Assembly: GCF_000577275.2 (NCBI RefSeq)
Contig: NZ_HG916855.1
Location: forward strand, 310,001 to 374,000
DNA length: 64,000 nucleotides
Source of the DNA: Rhizobium favelukesii
Lineage (GTDB): Bacteria; Pseudomonadota; Alphaproteobacteria; Rhizobiales; Rhizobiaceae
Direction: 5' to 3'
How positions within the stretch are numbered: position 1 is the first letter of the stretch; each line of letters starts with the position of its first letter. Positions 37,553-47,085 of this stretch are shown here, in pieces. Below the pieces are notes generated by a model. The model saw only the letters and a program-made list of their open reading frames with translations, was not told where the DNA came from and did not search any database. Made by a program: the position numbers and the translations under genes.

Positions 37553-40500
37553 GGCACTGCCTTCATTTCAACCGGCAAGGTGAAGATGAACGTCGCGCCA
37601 TGCGGTTCGTTGTTCTCCGCCCACAATCGTCCGCCGTGTGACTCGACAATCGAACGGCAGATCGCCAGCCCCATGCCCATGCCGTCTTCTTTTGTCGTAA
37701 AGAATGGCTCGAATATTCTGTCGGGAAATTCAATACCCTGGCCTCGATCGCTGATATCAGTCTGGATGACATCCCCCATATGGCGCATGCGTATCCCCAG
37801 CACTCTGTCGCCTGCAATAGAGTCCATTGCCTCCATGCCGTTGCGAATGAGATTGATCAGAACCTGCTGGATCTGGACGCGATCCATGGCGACGAGCGGA
37901 AAGTCGCCGTCGATCTTCACCTCCATCCGCACGCGACGCCGTGACGCTTCAACAGCCACCAGGCTCCGTGCTTCGTTGATCACGCTGGCGAGTGCCGTAT
38001 GGATCCTCGTGTCCAGGGATTGCTTGAACAAGGCGCGAATGCGGCTGACAACATCAGCCGCCGAGTTGGCATCCCGAATGATGTGCTCTACCGTTTTCTC
38101 CGCTCGCTCGATATTTGGCGGTTCGGACATGAGCCAGCGTTGGCAGGCGTGCGAGTTTGCAACGACGGCCGCCAGGGGCTGGTTCACCTCGTGCGCGATA
38201 GAAGCCGAAAGCTCAGAGAGGCTCGCTGCCTGGCTTGCCCGGGCAAGGCTCTCTTGCGCAAGACGCAACTTTTCCTCCGCCTGAACTTCGCCGTCGATAT
38301 CCAGGCAGATGACATTCCACTGAACGATCGCACCTCCGGCGTTACGCATTGGCGCAGCACGCGTCTCGACCCAGCGATATTCGCCATCGAATCGCAGCAG
38401 GCGGTGTCTACGCGCATATGGCTCGCCCGTAGTCAATGAATACGCATAGTTCTCTTTGACGCCAGCGACCTCGTCAGGATGAACGCCGGCATCGAGTGTG
38501 CCGGCCAATCGGGACTTCCCCGTTCCGTCCAGGTCTTCGAGCTTATATCCGAGGAAATCGCGGAGTTGAGGGTTGCGATAGAGCGGCTCCCCATCCGGCG
38601 CGGCGCAATCGATCATTACGGGCAGTGTTTCAACTAGCTGCCAGAGCGACCGTTCTCTCTCGCGCACCTCCTCCTCGATGCGCAGTTGATCGTCGATGTC
38701 ATGCGAGAGGCCGTACCACTGGACGATCCGCCCGCTCTCGTCCCGCAGGGGCTCCGCACGCCCCGACATCCAGCGATAGACCCCATCTGCACGACGCAGG
38801 CGATAGTTCAGGGAAAAGGTCTCGCCGGTGGCGAAGGAGTGGTCGAGCGCTTCCGCCAGTCGGACCGCATCATGGGGATGGACGAGAGCCGCTATGGCTG
38901 CAGCTAGCCCGCTCATTTCCGACCCATCGTAATCCCCTACATCCAAACCGAGGAACTCGATCATGCGCTTGCTGAAGAAGACCGGCTCGCCCGCCGGGCT
39001 TAGCCGCCATAGCAGGCTCGGAACCAAGTCGACGAGCTGCGAGAATTCGCGTTCCCGGTTGCGCAATGCCACCTCGGCCTTCTTGCGCTCTGTGATATCG
39101 ATGAAGCCGACCAGACTCTTGTCGGCAACCGCACCGGGGCGAGCGGTCGTGAAAAGGACATCGATGACGCTGCCGTCCATGCGCGCCACCCTGGTCTCTT
39201 CCTGAAAGACTTCCTCGCCACGATATCGCGCCTCGATGGAGCGGCGTATGGTGGCAATGCTCGGTTGCCAGTAACGGGCAATCGGCCCGAGCATCTCTCC
39301 GGCATCCTTTGCGCCGAACATCGCGATGATATGTTGGTTGACTTCTTCAACCTCCAGAGCATCCACCGCACGCGGCAGGAATTCGGGATGTTCGTCGATG
39401 TAGGTTTTGAGTTCCGTCACACCCTGTGCCCGCAACTCCTTGAATAGGGGAATGAGCTTGCTTGCATCCACCTGGGTGAGTCCGATGGGCATATAGTGGA
39501 AGAGGTCGCGGTAGCGGCGTTCGCCTTGCTGTAAGGCCTCCTGCGCAGTCACGAGATCGTGGATATCCACGCTGACCCCGTACCAGTGGACAATCGCACC
39601 GGTATCGTCGCGCAACGGCTCTGCCCGGGTCTCAGTCCAACGATAGCTGCCGTCGATCCGCAGCTGACGATACCTCTGAACGTAGGGGGCACCCGTTCTG
39701 AACGAATCGCTGACGTCCTGCCGAGCCGCGTCTCTGTCGTCCGGATGGATCACGCTCAGGGACGGCGAACCATCGGGCGCGGTAATATCCTCGAGTGTAG
39801 CGCCCGTTACATCCCTGAAGCGCTTGTTGATGTAGATCGGCGTTCCTTCGGGTGTAGTGGCCCAAATCAGAGCGGGCACCGCGTCGATCAACTGCTGGAG
39901 CTCCTGTTCCCGCTCTTGCGACGCCTGCTGCGCGCGCACCTCTTCATCGATGTCGATGGCAGCCGCGTACCATTGCACGATTACTCCCTTTTCATCCCGC
40001 AATGGTTCGGCGCGGCCCTCCATCCAGCGATAGACGCCGTCCGCGCTGCGCCGGCGATACCTTATGGTATAGGGTTCACCGGTGGCCAGCGCATGTTTGA
40101 GCACCTCTCGCATGCGCGGTCCATCCTCCGGGTGGACGGTTGCACCGATGAGTGCCGCCAGGCGGCTCACCTCCGGCTTGTCCCAGGCCGCGACATGGTC
40201 GATGCCGATGGATCGCAGGGTGCGCTTGCTGAAGAAAGTCGGCTCGCCATCGGGCGACATGCGGCCAATATGTACCGGAACCATATCAACGATCAGCGAC
40301 AGCTCGCGCTCACGCTCGCGCAGCGCCTCCTGCGCGCGAACTTCGTCGTCGACGTCGACATTGACGCCGTACCATCGCAGGATAGCACCGGACTCATCTT
40401 GCAGAGGCGCAACCCGGGCCTCAACCCAGCGATAGACCCCGTCGTGCCGAATTTGCCGAAGCCTCAGGCTGTAAGGTTGTCTGGTAACAAGCGAGTCGGC

Positions 40501-42030
40501 CAATGCCTGTGCTGCCCTTTGCTTGTCTTCAGGATGGATCAAATTTAATGACGCAATGCCGTCAGGCGCTCTCATATCGGCAAGGGTAGCACCCACAATT
40601 TCTGTGAACTGCTTGTTCACGTAGTCCGGCTTTCCTTCGCTCGTTACAGTCCAGATCATGGCCGGCACAGCGTCGATCAGTTGTTGAAGCTGCCGCTCAC
40701 TGCGCCGCACTGCCTCCTCGGCCTGCATCTGGTCCTCGACATCGTGACCGATGCCATACCACTGGGTGATGCTTCCAGTCTGATCCCTCATCGGCTCAGC
40801 ACGGCTTGACATCCAGCGATAGACGCCGTCGGTCCGCCGCAGTCGATAGCGCATGGCGAACGTCTCGCCAGTGACAAGACAACGTCTCAAGGTGTTCCTG
40901 AGCTCAAACGCATCATCGGGATGAATGACGGTTCCAATGACAGCCTCCAACCGGCTCATGCCCGGTTTGTCGGCATCACTGACGTCCAGACCGAGGAAAT
41001 CGACCATGCGCCTGTTGAAGAAGGTGGGCTCGCCGTCGGGCCTCAGACGCCAAACGTGGCTCGGGACCATATCGACCAGTTGCGAGAGCTCCTGCTCCCG
41101 GTCGCGCAAGGCCTCTACGCTTTGGCGCAACGTAAACATCGCCAGTTGGTGCTGCCGGGATATCGCGGCCACGATGAGCGCTGAAAATGCCGAGATCGCC
41201 AGAAAAAGCTGCAGCATGATCTGCTTGTGTTCCTGGGACTCGGGATCGCCGGCAAACGGACTGGCGCCGGATATTGTGAAAGCGGCGGTGATCAGTGCGA
41301 GGAGAGCCAAGGTGACGGCCGCGCCTTTGAACTCGAAACGCACCGCAGCCCAAAGGAGAGGCGGCATGATGATATAGGCGAAGGGGAGGTAACCGCTCAG
41401 GGCAAGGGCGGCGACGCCGAGAAAGATCAGCCCCAGGACGCAGGCTTCGATCCAACGAACGGCCGAAAACTGGGCTTTGCCGTGCCAGTTCTGAAATACG
41501 ACCAGCGCCAGTGGAGCTACGATCAAGACCCCAGTGGCGTCTCCGATCCACCAAAGGGGCCAAGCCGCTCCGAAGGTTTGCGATCGTATGCCAAACCACG
41601 CAAGCGTCGCACTTCCCACCGTCGCGCTTACAACTGGCGCAATTCCTGCGCCCAGTAAGACGAATGCAAGAACTTCCCGCAGGGTTTCCAGCCGAACCGG
41701 TCGCCTCAAAGTCCGGCTCACGAGCCATGCCCCGGTTACCGCTTCTAGAGCGTTGCCGATATACATCAGGAAGGCAGCAGGCAGCGGACTGTGAAACCAC
41801 AGGAAATTGCTGAACAATTCAGCCAGACAGCCGCCCAGAATCCACCACGGCCAGCTAGGCCTGGAGGCAAGAACAAGCGTAGCAATGAAAAGCCCGCTCG
41901 GCGGCCAAATGGAAATACCTGTTCCAGGCACGATTGCGAGCAACTGGGCGAATCCGCAGCCCAGGACATAGGCGGCAATAAAAAGACCCAGATGCAAGAA
42001 TTGGGGGCGGTGCGACCAGATGCGCATCAT
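37549..42030 (-). CDS. MASE1-type membrane histidine kinase with seven PAS-like repeats
   Basis: The protein has about 1493 residues. The N-terminus is a MASE1-like membrane domain (about 8-290, with FIAAYVLGCGFAQLLA, ISIWPPSGLFIATLV and PLWWIGDATGVLIVAPLAL). Seven PAS-like units of about 130 residues follow; six share DGVYRWM/V-type and AEPLRD-type motifs, and the fifth (FHYMPIGLTQVD) is different. The HisKA has its His in SIAHEVNQPLAAV, and the ATPase has NLIRNGMEAM, DRGQGI and GMGMGLAICRS. There is no receiver domain. I chose the ATG at 42030 because AGGAG lies 6 bases before it; an ATG at 42117 would add 29 residues. The gene overlaps the FixJ-type regulator gene by 4 bases. Confidence 0.9.
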   Translation of the reverse strand: MMRIWSHRPQFLHLGLFIAAYVLGCGFAQLLAIVPGTGISIWPPSGLFIATLVLASRPSWPWWILGGCLAELFSNFLWFHSPLPAAFLMYIGNALEAVTGAWLVSRTLRRPVRLETLREVLAFVLLGAGIAPVVSATVGSATLAWFGIRSQTFGAAWPLWWIGDATGVLIVAPLALVVFQNWHGKAQFSAVRWIEACVLGLIFLGVAALALSGYLPFAYIIMPPLLWAAVRFEFKGAAVTLALLALITAAFTISGASPFAGDPESQEHKQIMLQLFLAISAFSALIVAAISRQHQLAMFTLRQSVEALRDREQELSQLVDMVPSHVWRLRPDGEPTFFNRRMVDFLGLDVSDADKPGMSRLEAVIGTVIHPDDAFELRNTLRRCLVTGETFAMRYRLRRTDGVYRWMSSRAEPMRDQTGSITQWYGIGHDVEDQMQAEEAVRRSERQLQQLIDAVPAMIWTVTSEGKPDYVNKQFTEIVGATLADMRAPDGIASLNLIHPEDKQRAAQALADSLVTRQPYSLRLRQIRHDGVYRWVEARVAPLQDESGAILRWYGVNVDVDDEVRAQEALRERERELSLIVDMVPVHIGRMSPDGEPTFFSKRTLRSIGIDHVAAWDKPEVSRLAALIGATVHPEDGPRMREVLKHALATGEPYTIRYRRRSADGVYRWMEGRAEPLRDEKGVIVQWYAAAIDIDEEVRAQQASQEREQELQQLIDAVPALIWATTPEGTPIYINKRFRDVTGATLEDITAPDGSPSLSVIHPDDRDAARQDVSDSFRTGAPYVQRYRQLRIDGSYRWTETRAEPLRDDTGAIVHWYGVSVDIHDLVTAQEALQQGERRYRDLFHYMPIGLTQVDASKLIPLFKELRAQGVTELKTYIDEHPEFLPRAVDALEVEEVNQHIIAMFGAKDAGEMLGPIARYWQPSIATIRRSIEARYRGEEVFQEETRVARMDGSVIDVLFTTARPGAVADKSLVGFIDITERKKAEVALRNREREFSQLVDLVPSLLWRLSPAGEPVFFSKRMIEFLGLDVGDYDGSEMSGLAAAIAALVHPHDAVRLAEALDHSFATGETFSLNYRLRRADGVYRWMSGRAEPLRDESGRIVQWYGLSHDIDDQLRIEEEVRERERSLWQLVETLPVMIDCAAPDGEPLYRNPQLRDFLGYKLEDLDGTGKSRLAGTLDAGVHPDEVAGVKENYAYSLTTGEPYARRHRLLRFDGEYRWVETRAAPMRNAGGAIVQWNVICLDIDGEVQAEEKLRLAQESLARASQAASLSELSASIAHEVNQPLAAVVANSHACQRWLMSEPPNIERAEKTVEHIIRDANSAADVVSRIRALFKQSLDTRIHTALASVINEARSLVAVEASRRRVRMEVKIDGDFPLVAMDRVQIQQVLINLIRNGMEAMDSIAGDRVLGIRMRHMGDVIQTDISDRGQGIEFPDRIFEPFFTTKEDGMGMGLAICRSIVESHGGRLWAENNEPHGATFIFTLPVEMKAVP

Positions 42031-42575
42031 CAGCAGCTCCTGTCGGACAAAGAAAGCCAGAGGACCATCAGCGTCTCGTGCAGAACGTATTCTCGATTTT
42101 GGAGCTGGCGAACTCATGATCCGAGCGTAATCCCGCAAGGCTCCAGTCGCAACTCATGGAAATCCATGCATTGTCGGGAGACATTGCCGCTGCGCTGTGT
42201 GTCTGGAAAGCTGGAATAGGCCCGGGCGAACCGGAAAAATTCGGCCGGGCCAGGCGACAACATTACCTCATCAAACGAGGGTAATTGTCTCAGTAGCTCC
42301 GTTCGCGGTCACTCATCGTGTCCGGATCGAGCAAACTCTCGAACCTGCGCATGACGGAGTGAATTGCAATGAAGCCACGTCGGCGGCTGAACCGACGAGC
42401 AGTTATTGTCAGCCCGTGCATCCTGCGTATCGCGCCTATCACCTTGGACATGTCACCTATACCTGGTGACTAGAGCGCTACACCCTCTGCACGATAGAAT
42501 GATTTTGTCTCCCCTGTCACTTTCCGATGCGATCGAGTCATTTGGCCCGAGAGCGCCACAACGAGGGAGATAGTC
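42031..42575. other. Divergent intergenic region with an imperfect hairpin
   Basis: About 545 bases lie between the kinase start (minus) and the NmrA-like gene (plus). ATTACCTC at 42262-42269 can pair with GAGGGTAAT at 42277-42285 (one bulge), flanked by ACA and TGT, forming a hairpin of unknown role. GAGGGAG at about 42564-42570 is the ribosome binding site of the next gene. No gene was supported; if the kinase starts at 42117, the region is slightly shorter. Confidence 0.4.
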
Positions 42576-43331
42576 ATGAAAATTGTCATTATCGGCGGCA
42601 CCGGGCTCATCGGGTCCAAGACCGCAGCGCGCTTGCGCAACAAGGGCCACGAGGTTCTGGCCGCGTCGCCCAACACCGGCGTCAACACCGTCACCGGCGA
42701 AGGAGTTGCGGAAGCGCTGGCCGGTGCCGAGGTCGTCATTGACCTTGCAAACGCACCATCGTGGGAAGACAAGGCTGTGCTTGAATTCTTCGAAACGGCC
42801 GGCCGCAACCTGCTCGCCGCCGATGCCAAGGCTGGTGTCAAACACCACATTGCCCTCTCGATCGTCGGATCGGAACGGCTGCCGGACAACGGGTGCTTCA
42901 AGGCGAAGCTTGCCCAGGAGAGGCTGATCAAGGAATCATCCATCCCCTACACGATCGTCCATTCCACCCAGTTCATGGAATTTCTGAAGGGTATTGCCGA
43001 CGAAGCGACGGTCGGCGCAGTCGCTCGTTTGTCACCGGCCGCTTTCCAGCCTATCGCCTCGGATGACGTTGCCGATGTGATGGCGGATGTCGCCCTCGGG
43101 AAGCCGCTTAACGGCACGATTGAGATTGCTGGTCCCGAGCGCGCTCCCATGAACGAGATCATTGCCCGGTACCTGAAAGCGGCCAACGACCCGCGGATGG
43201 TCGAGGCAGACGTCCATGCGCGCTATTTCGGATCTGAACTCAACGATCAGTCGATCGTGCCCGGCGAAAGTGCGCGGATCGGCAAGGTCGGCTTCCAAGA
43301 CTGGTTCCGTTCGTCCCAACAGCCGAAGTAA
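42576..43331 (+). CDS. NmrA-like NAD(P)-binding protein, copy 1
   Basis: The 251-residue atypical SDR has the N-terminal dinucleotide motif IIGGTGLIGSKTA, LANAPSWEDKAVLEFFETA, HHIALSIVGSERLP and YTIVHSTQFMEF. No Tyr-x-x-x-Lys catalytic pair of classical SDRs is evident, so it may sense NAD(P) or act on a small quinone-type substrate like other NmrA/azoreductase-like proteins. A GAGGGAG site precedes the ATG. It shares its whole layout with the protein at 43916, with a secreted cupin between them, which suggests one transcription unit born by duplication. Confidence 0.88.
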   Translation: MKIVIIGGTGLIGSKTAARLRNKGHEVLAASPNTGVNTVTGEGVAEALAGAEVVIDLANAPSWEDKAVLEFFETAGRNLLAADAKAGVKHHIALSIVGSERLPDNGCFKAKLAQERLIKESSIPYTIVHSTQFMEFLKGIADEATVGAVARLSPAAFQPIASDDVADVMADVALGKPLNGTIEIAGPERAPMNEIIARYLKAANDPRMVEADVHARYFGSELNDQSIVPGESARIGKVGFQDWFRSSQQPK

Positions 43332-43416
43332 GCTAAGCGTCGAACCATCTCTGGGCTCGTCTTTTGCCCAGCTTTCGAACGCACATATGCATTCAACAAC
43401 CAAAGGGATAACGACA

Positions 43417-43824
43417 ATGAAGTCAGCTTTGTTAACGATATTTGTGTCGGCTTCAGTTTGCCTACTTGGCACTTTGCAGGTTGCCGTAGCCGGAAACGCT
43501 GCAAAGGTCACATCGCTCATGAGCAAGGACCTTCCCAACTATCCCGGCAAGGAGGCGCTCATGATATCGGTCGAGTATGGGCCGGGAGGCTCCGACCCTA
43601 TCCACAAGCACGACGCAAATGCATTCGTCTACGTTCTCGAGGGTTCGATCGTGATGCAGGTCAAGGGAGAGAAAGAAGTCACCTTGTCGCCGGGCGAGAC
43701 CTTCTACGAAGGCCCCTCCGACATTCATTTGATCAGCCGAAATGCGAGCACGACGGAACCGGCGAAATTCATCGTCGTGCTGCTCAAGAACAAGGACGCT
43801 CCGGTCGTCATGCCGGTGGAGTGA
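43417..43824 (+). CDS. Secreted single-domain cupin protein
   Basis: The 135-residue protein has a Sec signal peptide (LLTIFVSASVCLLG, with a cut after VAVA). The mature part is a small cupin with the metal motif PIHKHDANAFVYVLEGSIVMQ and LSPGETFYEGPSDIHLISRN. The His residues that usually hold a metal are present. The ATG at 43417 follows AAAGGGATAACGACA, a modest binding site. Function unknown; in similar clusters such proteins go with quinone or aldehyde stress genes, which is inference. Confidence 0.85.
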   Translation: MKSALLTIFVSASVCLLGTLQVAVAGNAAKVTSLMSKDLPNYPGKEALMISVEYGPGGSDPIHKHDANAFVYVLEGSIVMQVKGEKEVTLSPGETFYEGPSDIHLISRNASTTEPAKFIVVLLKNKDAPVVMPVE

Positions 43825-43915
43825 CTCCCCAGGCTGGCGACGGTCCAATGTTTGCCAGCTGCATGGCAGGGCTAAACCAGACCGCTGCCCAAGGCACGAG
43901 AGAGGGAGCAAGTCG

Positions 43916-44668
43916 ATGAAAATCACGGTTATGGGGGCGACCGGGCGAATCGGGACGCACCTCGTAGAGAAACTTGGGCAGGCAGGCGCAGAGGTGACAG
44001 CTGCGTCCACCTCACTCGGCGTCAACAGTGTGACGGGGGAAGGCCTGCGAGCGGCCATAGTGGGTTCCGACGTTGTCATCGACGTCACCAATGCCGCGTC
44101 GTTTGGCGACGACACGGCCCTGGATTTTTTCAAGGCTTCCACCCGGAACATGTTGGGTGCCTCAGCAGATGCGGGGGTCAGGCACTACCTCGCGCTTTCC
44201 GTGGTGGGAACACCGCGCCTTGTTGAAAGTGACTATTTCCGCGCGAAGATGGTGCAGGAAAATCTCATCAGGGCAGCGCGACGGCCCTATACCATCCTCC
44301 ATTCCACGCAATTCTTCGAGTTTATCAGTGGCGTAGTCGACATGGGCGCAGACGGAGACGGCTTCCGGCTTCCCTCGGCATCAGTAAGGCCGATCGCTGC
44401 TGACAACGTCGCTGAGATGCTGGTCGAATTGGCGATGGGGGCAGCAAAGAACGATACCGTGGAGATCGGCGGGCACGACCAGTTCGGTCTCGACGAGATT
44501 GCACGTATGCACCTTGCAGCAAACGAAGACATGCGCCAGGTCGTGACAGATAACAGCGCCCGCTACTACGGCGTCGAACTGAACGATGACACATTGCTGC
44601 CGCTTGCGGGAGCGCGTGTCGGTTCGCTGAGCTATGTCGACTGGCTGTACCGTTCCATGGCCAATTAG
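43916..44668 (+). CDS. NmrA-like NAD(P)-binding protein, copy 2
   Basis: This 250-residue paralog of the protein at 42576 has VMGATGRIGTHLVEKLGQAG, TNAASFGDDTALDFF, HYLALSVVGTPRLVES and YTILHSTQFFEF. The pair differs over most of its length, so the duplication is old. GAGGGAG lies just before the ATG at 43916. It is part of the same apparent transcription unit as the cupin. Its substrate is unknown. Confidence 0.88.
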   Translation: MKITVMGATGRIGTHLVEKLGQAGAEVTAASTSLGVNSVTGEGLRAAIVGSDVVIDVTNAASFGDDTALDFFKASTRNMLGASADAGVRHYLALSVVGTPRLVESDYFRAKMVQENLIRAARRPYTILHSTQFFEFISGVVDMGADGDGFRLPSASVRPIAADNVAEMLVELAMGAAKNDTVEIGGHDQFGLDEIARMHLAANEDMRQVVTDNSARYYGVELNDDTLLPLAGARVGSLSYVDWLYRSMAN

Positions 44669-44763
44669 ACGTCTTCCGACATCGCCATCGACACCAGCGA
44701 ACGGCCAGCAAACTGGGAGATAAGGAGGGCTTCCGCCCTTCCCGAACCAAAACTGGGATGGAC

Positions 44764-45216
44764 ATGAACGCAACCGACCGGGAATTTCGGTTCCTGACAC
44801 GCCGATTGTGACCCAAGCAATGGAGTATGCCCGGGAACGATGTGAACCGTATCTGTTCAACCACGTTATCCGCTCCTGGCTCTTTGCGGCACGGTTGGGA
44901 CAAATTCAGTCCATCGAACACGACGCGGAGGTGGTCGCCGTCGGGACCGTGCTCCACGACATCACGCTGAATGAGCGCTTCAACGGGCGAGGCGCTTCGA
45001 GGTTGAAGCCGCCGATATTGCCAGGACCTTTGAAGGGAATCGGGCTTCGACGAACGCCGGGCACAGCTGATCCGGGACAGAGTCGCGCTGAACTCGACGG
45101 CCTCAATCGACCTCTTTAAGGAGGCCGAGGTCGCGATCTGTACAGCCGGTATCTGCCTTGGTGTGATCGGCTGGCAACTTCACGCCCGCCAACATCGGAA
45201 GGGACAACTGCAATGA
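44764..45216 (+). pseudogene. Frameshifted HD-domain protein gene
   Basis: Successive frames read PGISVPDTPIVTQAMEYA and RCEPYLFNHVIRSWLFAARLG, with HDAEVVAVGTVLHDITLNERF (the HD metal motif LHD); then RRFEVEAADIARTF; then, in another frame, GFDERRAQLIRDRVALNSTA, FKEAEVAICTAGICLGVIG and a normal stop at 45216. At least two frameshifts separate these pieces, so the protein cannot be made whole. The intact form would be a small metal-dependent phosphohydrolase-like protein of the type found near NmrA and cupin genes. Confidence 0.7.
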
Positions 45217-45333
45217 ATTCACAGGTAACGATTCCTATGCGTGAGACATACGCAGCCTATACCACAAGGTGATTCACTCTCCATTGCAAACGCGAGTATT
45301 GAAATTCAATCAGGAAATCAGCAGGAGGTTAAC

Positions 45334-46251
45334 ATGAGCTCGGACAACGTTTCACATCCCGGTAGACCGGGGGCCGACGAGTTGGTTCCGTCGCGCTACG
45401 CGTTGAAGATCGGCGAGATTGACGTAATGGTGGTCAGCGATGGAGTGCTGACGCTGCCGGGCAAGATGTTGGGCCACAACGCCGACCCGACCGTCCGGGC
45501 GGCCTGGCTGGACTACAATTTCCTGCCGACGGAGACGCTCGATTGGGGGCTGAACGTGGTCGTGGTGCGCAGCGGCGGCCGGACCGTACTCATCGACGCC
45601 GGGCTGGGGGACGACCCGAACTTGAACTTGCCGAAGGCCGGGCAACTGGCCCATCGGCTGGTCGCCGCCGGCATCGATCTTCCGTCCGTGACCGACGTGG
45701 TGCTGACCCACATGCACATGGACCACATTGGCATGCTGCTCGTCGACGGGGTAAAGGACCAGTTGCGTAAGGACCTGCGAATCCACGTGGCGGAAGCCGA
45801 GGTCAAGTTCTGGACGCACCCCGATTTCTCCCACGTCTCCATGCCGCAGGGGTTCCCGGACGCGCTTCGGGCGGCCGCCAAGCGGTTCGCGGAAGAGTAT
45901 CGCAGCAATCTGCAGACGTTCGAGGAGGTGTACGAGGTCGCGCCGGGGGTGGTCGTCACCCGCACCGGCGGCCACACACCCGGGCACAGCGTAGTACGCC
46001 TCGCGTCCGGCGGCGACCGTCTGATGTTCGCCGGCGATGCCGTGTTCGCTGTCGGGTTCGAGCACCCGGACTGGTTCAACGGCTTCGAACACGACCCCGA
46101 GGAAGCGGCCCGCGTTCGGATCCGCCTTTTGCGGGAGCTGTCGGCGAGCGGCGAGCTTCTGGTGGCCACTCACCTGCCGTTCCCATCCATCGGCCATGTG
46201 GCGGTGGAGGGCGATGCCTTTCGTTGGGTGCCGATCTTCTGGGACTACTGA
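45334..46251 (+). CDS. MBL-fold metallo-hydrolase
   Basis: The 305-residue enzyme has the zinc-binding THMHMDHIG (HxHxDH) near residues 126-133, a later His in GGHTPGHSVV, and the bridging Asp in MFAGDAVF. The class includes lactonases and esterases as well as other hydrolases; it resembles quorum-quenching lactonase-like proteins in general build, but specificity cannot be read. GCAGGAGG precedes the ATG at 45334; longer frames upstream lack a site. The nitroreductase gene follows after 77 bases on the same strand, which suggests co-transcription in a detoxification-type unit. Confidence 0.9.
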   Translation: MSSDNVSHPGRPGADELVPSRYALKIGEIDVMVVSDGVLTLPGKMLGHNADPTVRAAWLDYNFLPTETLDWGLNVVVVRSGGRTVLIDAGLGDDPNLNLPKAGQLAHRLVAAGIDLPSVTDVVLTHMHMDHIGMLLVDGVKDQLRKDLRIHVAEAEVKFWTHPDFSHVSMPQGFPDALRAAAKRFAEEYRSNLQTFEEVYEVAPGVVVTRTGGHTPGHSVVRLASGGDRLMFAGDAVFAVGFEHPDWFNGFEHDPEEAARVRIRLLRELSASGELLVATHLPFPSIGHVAVEGDAFRWVPIFWDY

Positions 46252-46328
46252 CTGCCTGTCGGATTAGGGCCGAACTAGACGACCGGCATTTGAACGAACG
46301 GATGGCCGGCGACAAGGAGGAGATCATC

Positions 46329-46994
46329 ATGGACGTATACGAGGCAGTCAAAAGCCGACGGGCGGTGCGCGGATTCAAAAACGAGCCCGTGTCGAGGGAG
46401 GTGCTTGAGCGCGTGCTATCCGCCGCAGCTTGGTCGCCGTCCGGATCGAACATTCAGCCGTGGAACACCTACGTGCTGACCGGCGCGCCGCTGGCCGAGC
46501 TCAAGACATGCGCCGTCGAGCGCGTGGCCCACGGCGACGCTTGGGACGAGCGGCAGTATGAGATGTACCCGCAAGTGCTGAAGTCCCCCTATGGGGAGCG
46601 CCGATCCGCCTTCGGCAAGGAGCGCTACAGCGCGCTCGGCATTGCGCGCGAGGACTGGGAGGCGCGGCAGCGGGCAGCCATCGCCAACTGGAACTGTTTC
46701 GGCGCGCCCGCCGCCCTGTTCTGCTACATCGACCGCGACCTGGGCCGGCCCCAATGGGCCGACGTAGGCATGTATCTGCAGAGCGTCATGCTGCTGCTCC
46801 GCGCCGAAGGGCTGCACAGTTGCGCGCAGATGGCGTGGTCGCAGGTCCGCGAGACGGTCGCGGAGGTGCTGTCACCCCCGGACGGGCTCATCCTCTTTTG
46901 CGGCATGTCGATCGGGTACGAGGACCTCTCGACAAGTTCCGCCCGTACGGGCCGCGCCCCGCTCCACGAAACGGTCACGTTCGTCGGCGGTTAG
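46329..46994 (+). CDS. Nitroreductase family protein
   Basis: The 221-residue FMN-dependent oxidoreductase begins MDVYEAVKSRRAVRGFKNE, with SAAAWSPSGSNIQPWNTYVL (the FMN-binding Ser-Ser/Asn region), GMYLQSVMLLLRAEGLHSCAQ, and a C-terminal CGMSIGYED. These are standard features of the NfnB/RdxA-like family that reduces nitroaromatics or quinones with NAD(P)H. AAGGAGGAG precedes the ATG. The 3' end is followed closely by the left end of an IS6 element (42 bases), so any further operon genes have been cut off. Confidence 0.92.
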   Translation: MDVYEAVKSRRAVRGFKNEPVSREVLERVLSAAAWSPSGSNIQPWNTYVLTGAPLAELKTCAVERVAHGDAWDERQYEMYPQVLKSPYGERRSAFGKERYSALGIAREDWEARQRAAIANWNCFGAPAALFCYIDRDLGRPQWADVGMYLQSVMLLLRAEGLHSCAQMAWSQVRETVAEVLSPPDGLILFCGMSIGYEDLSTSSARTGRAPLHETVTFVGG

Positions 46995-47035
46995 CCGAAT
47001 ATCTCATAATAAGGAGTGCATCCGCCTCAAGAATC

Positions 47036-47052
47036 GGTGATGTCAGGTTAAC
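47036..47052 (+). repeat. Left terminal inverted repeat of the IS6 element
   Basis: GGTGATGTCAGGTTAAC, an exact reverse complement of the right end at 47824-47840. Confidence 0.9.
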
Positions 47053-47085
47053 CGATGATGAAGTTGTAGGCGGTAGTTGGTAGTC

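Noticed and set aside
37549..42030. Tandem PAS repeats as DNA repeats or CRISPR-like array
   Set aside because: The similarity is at protein level over units of about 390 bases inside one gene; there are no short regular DNA repeats with spacers.
42197..42469. 90-codon frame in the gap after the large kinase
   Set aside because: Basic, low-complexity composition, no ribosome site, no recognisable motif.
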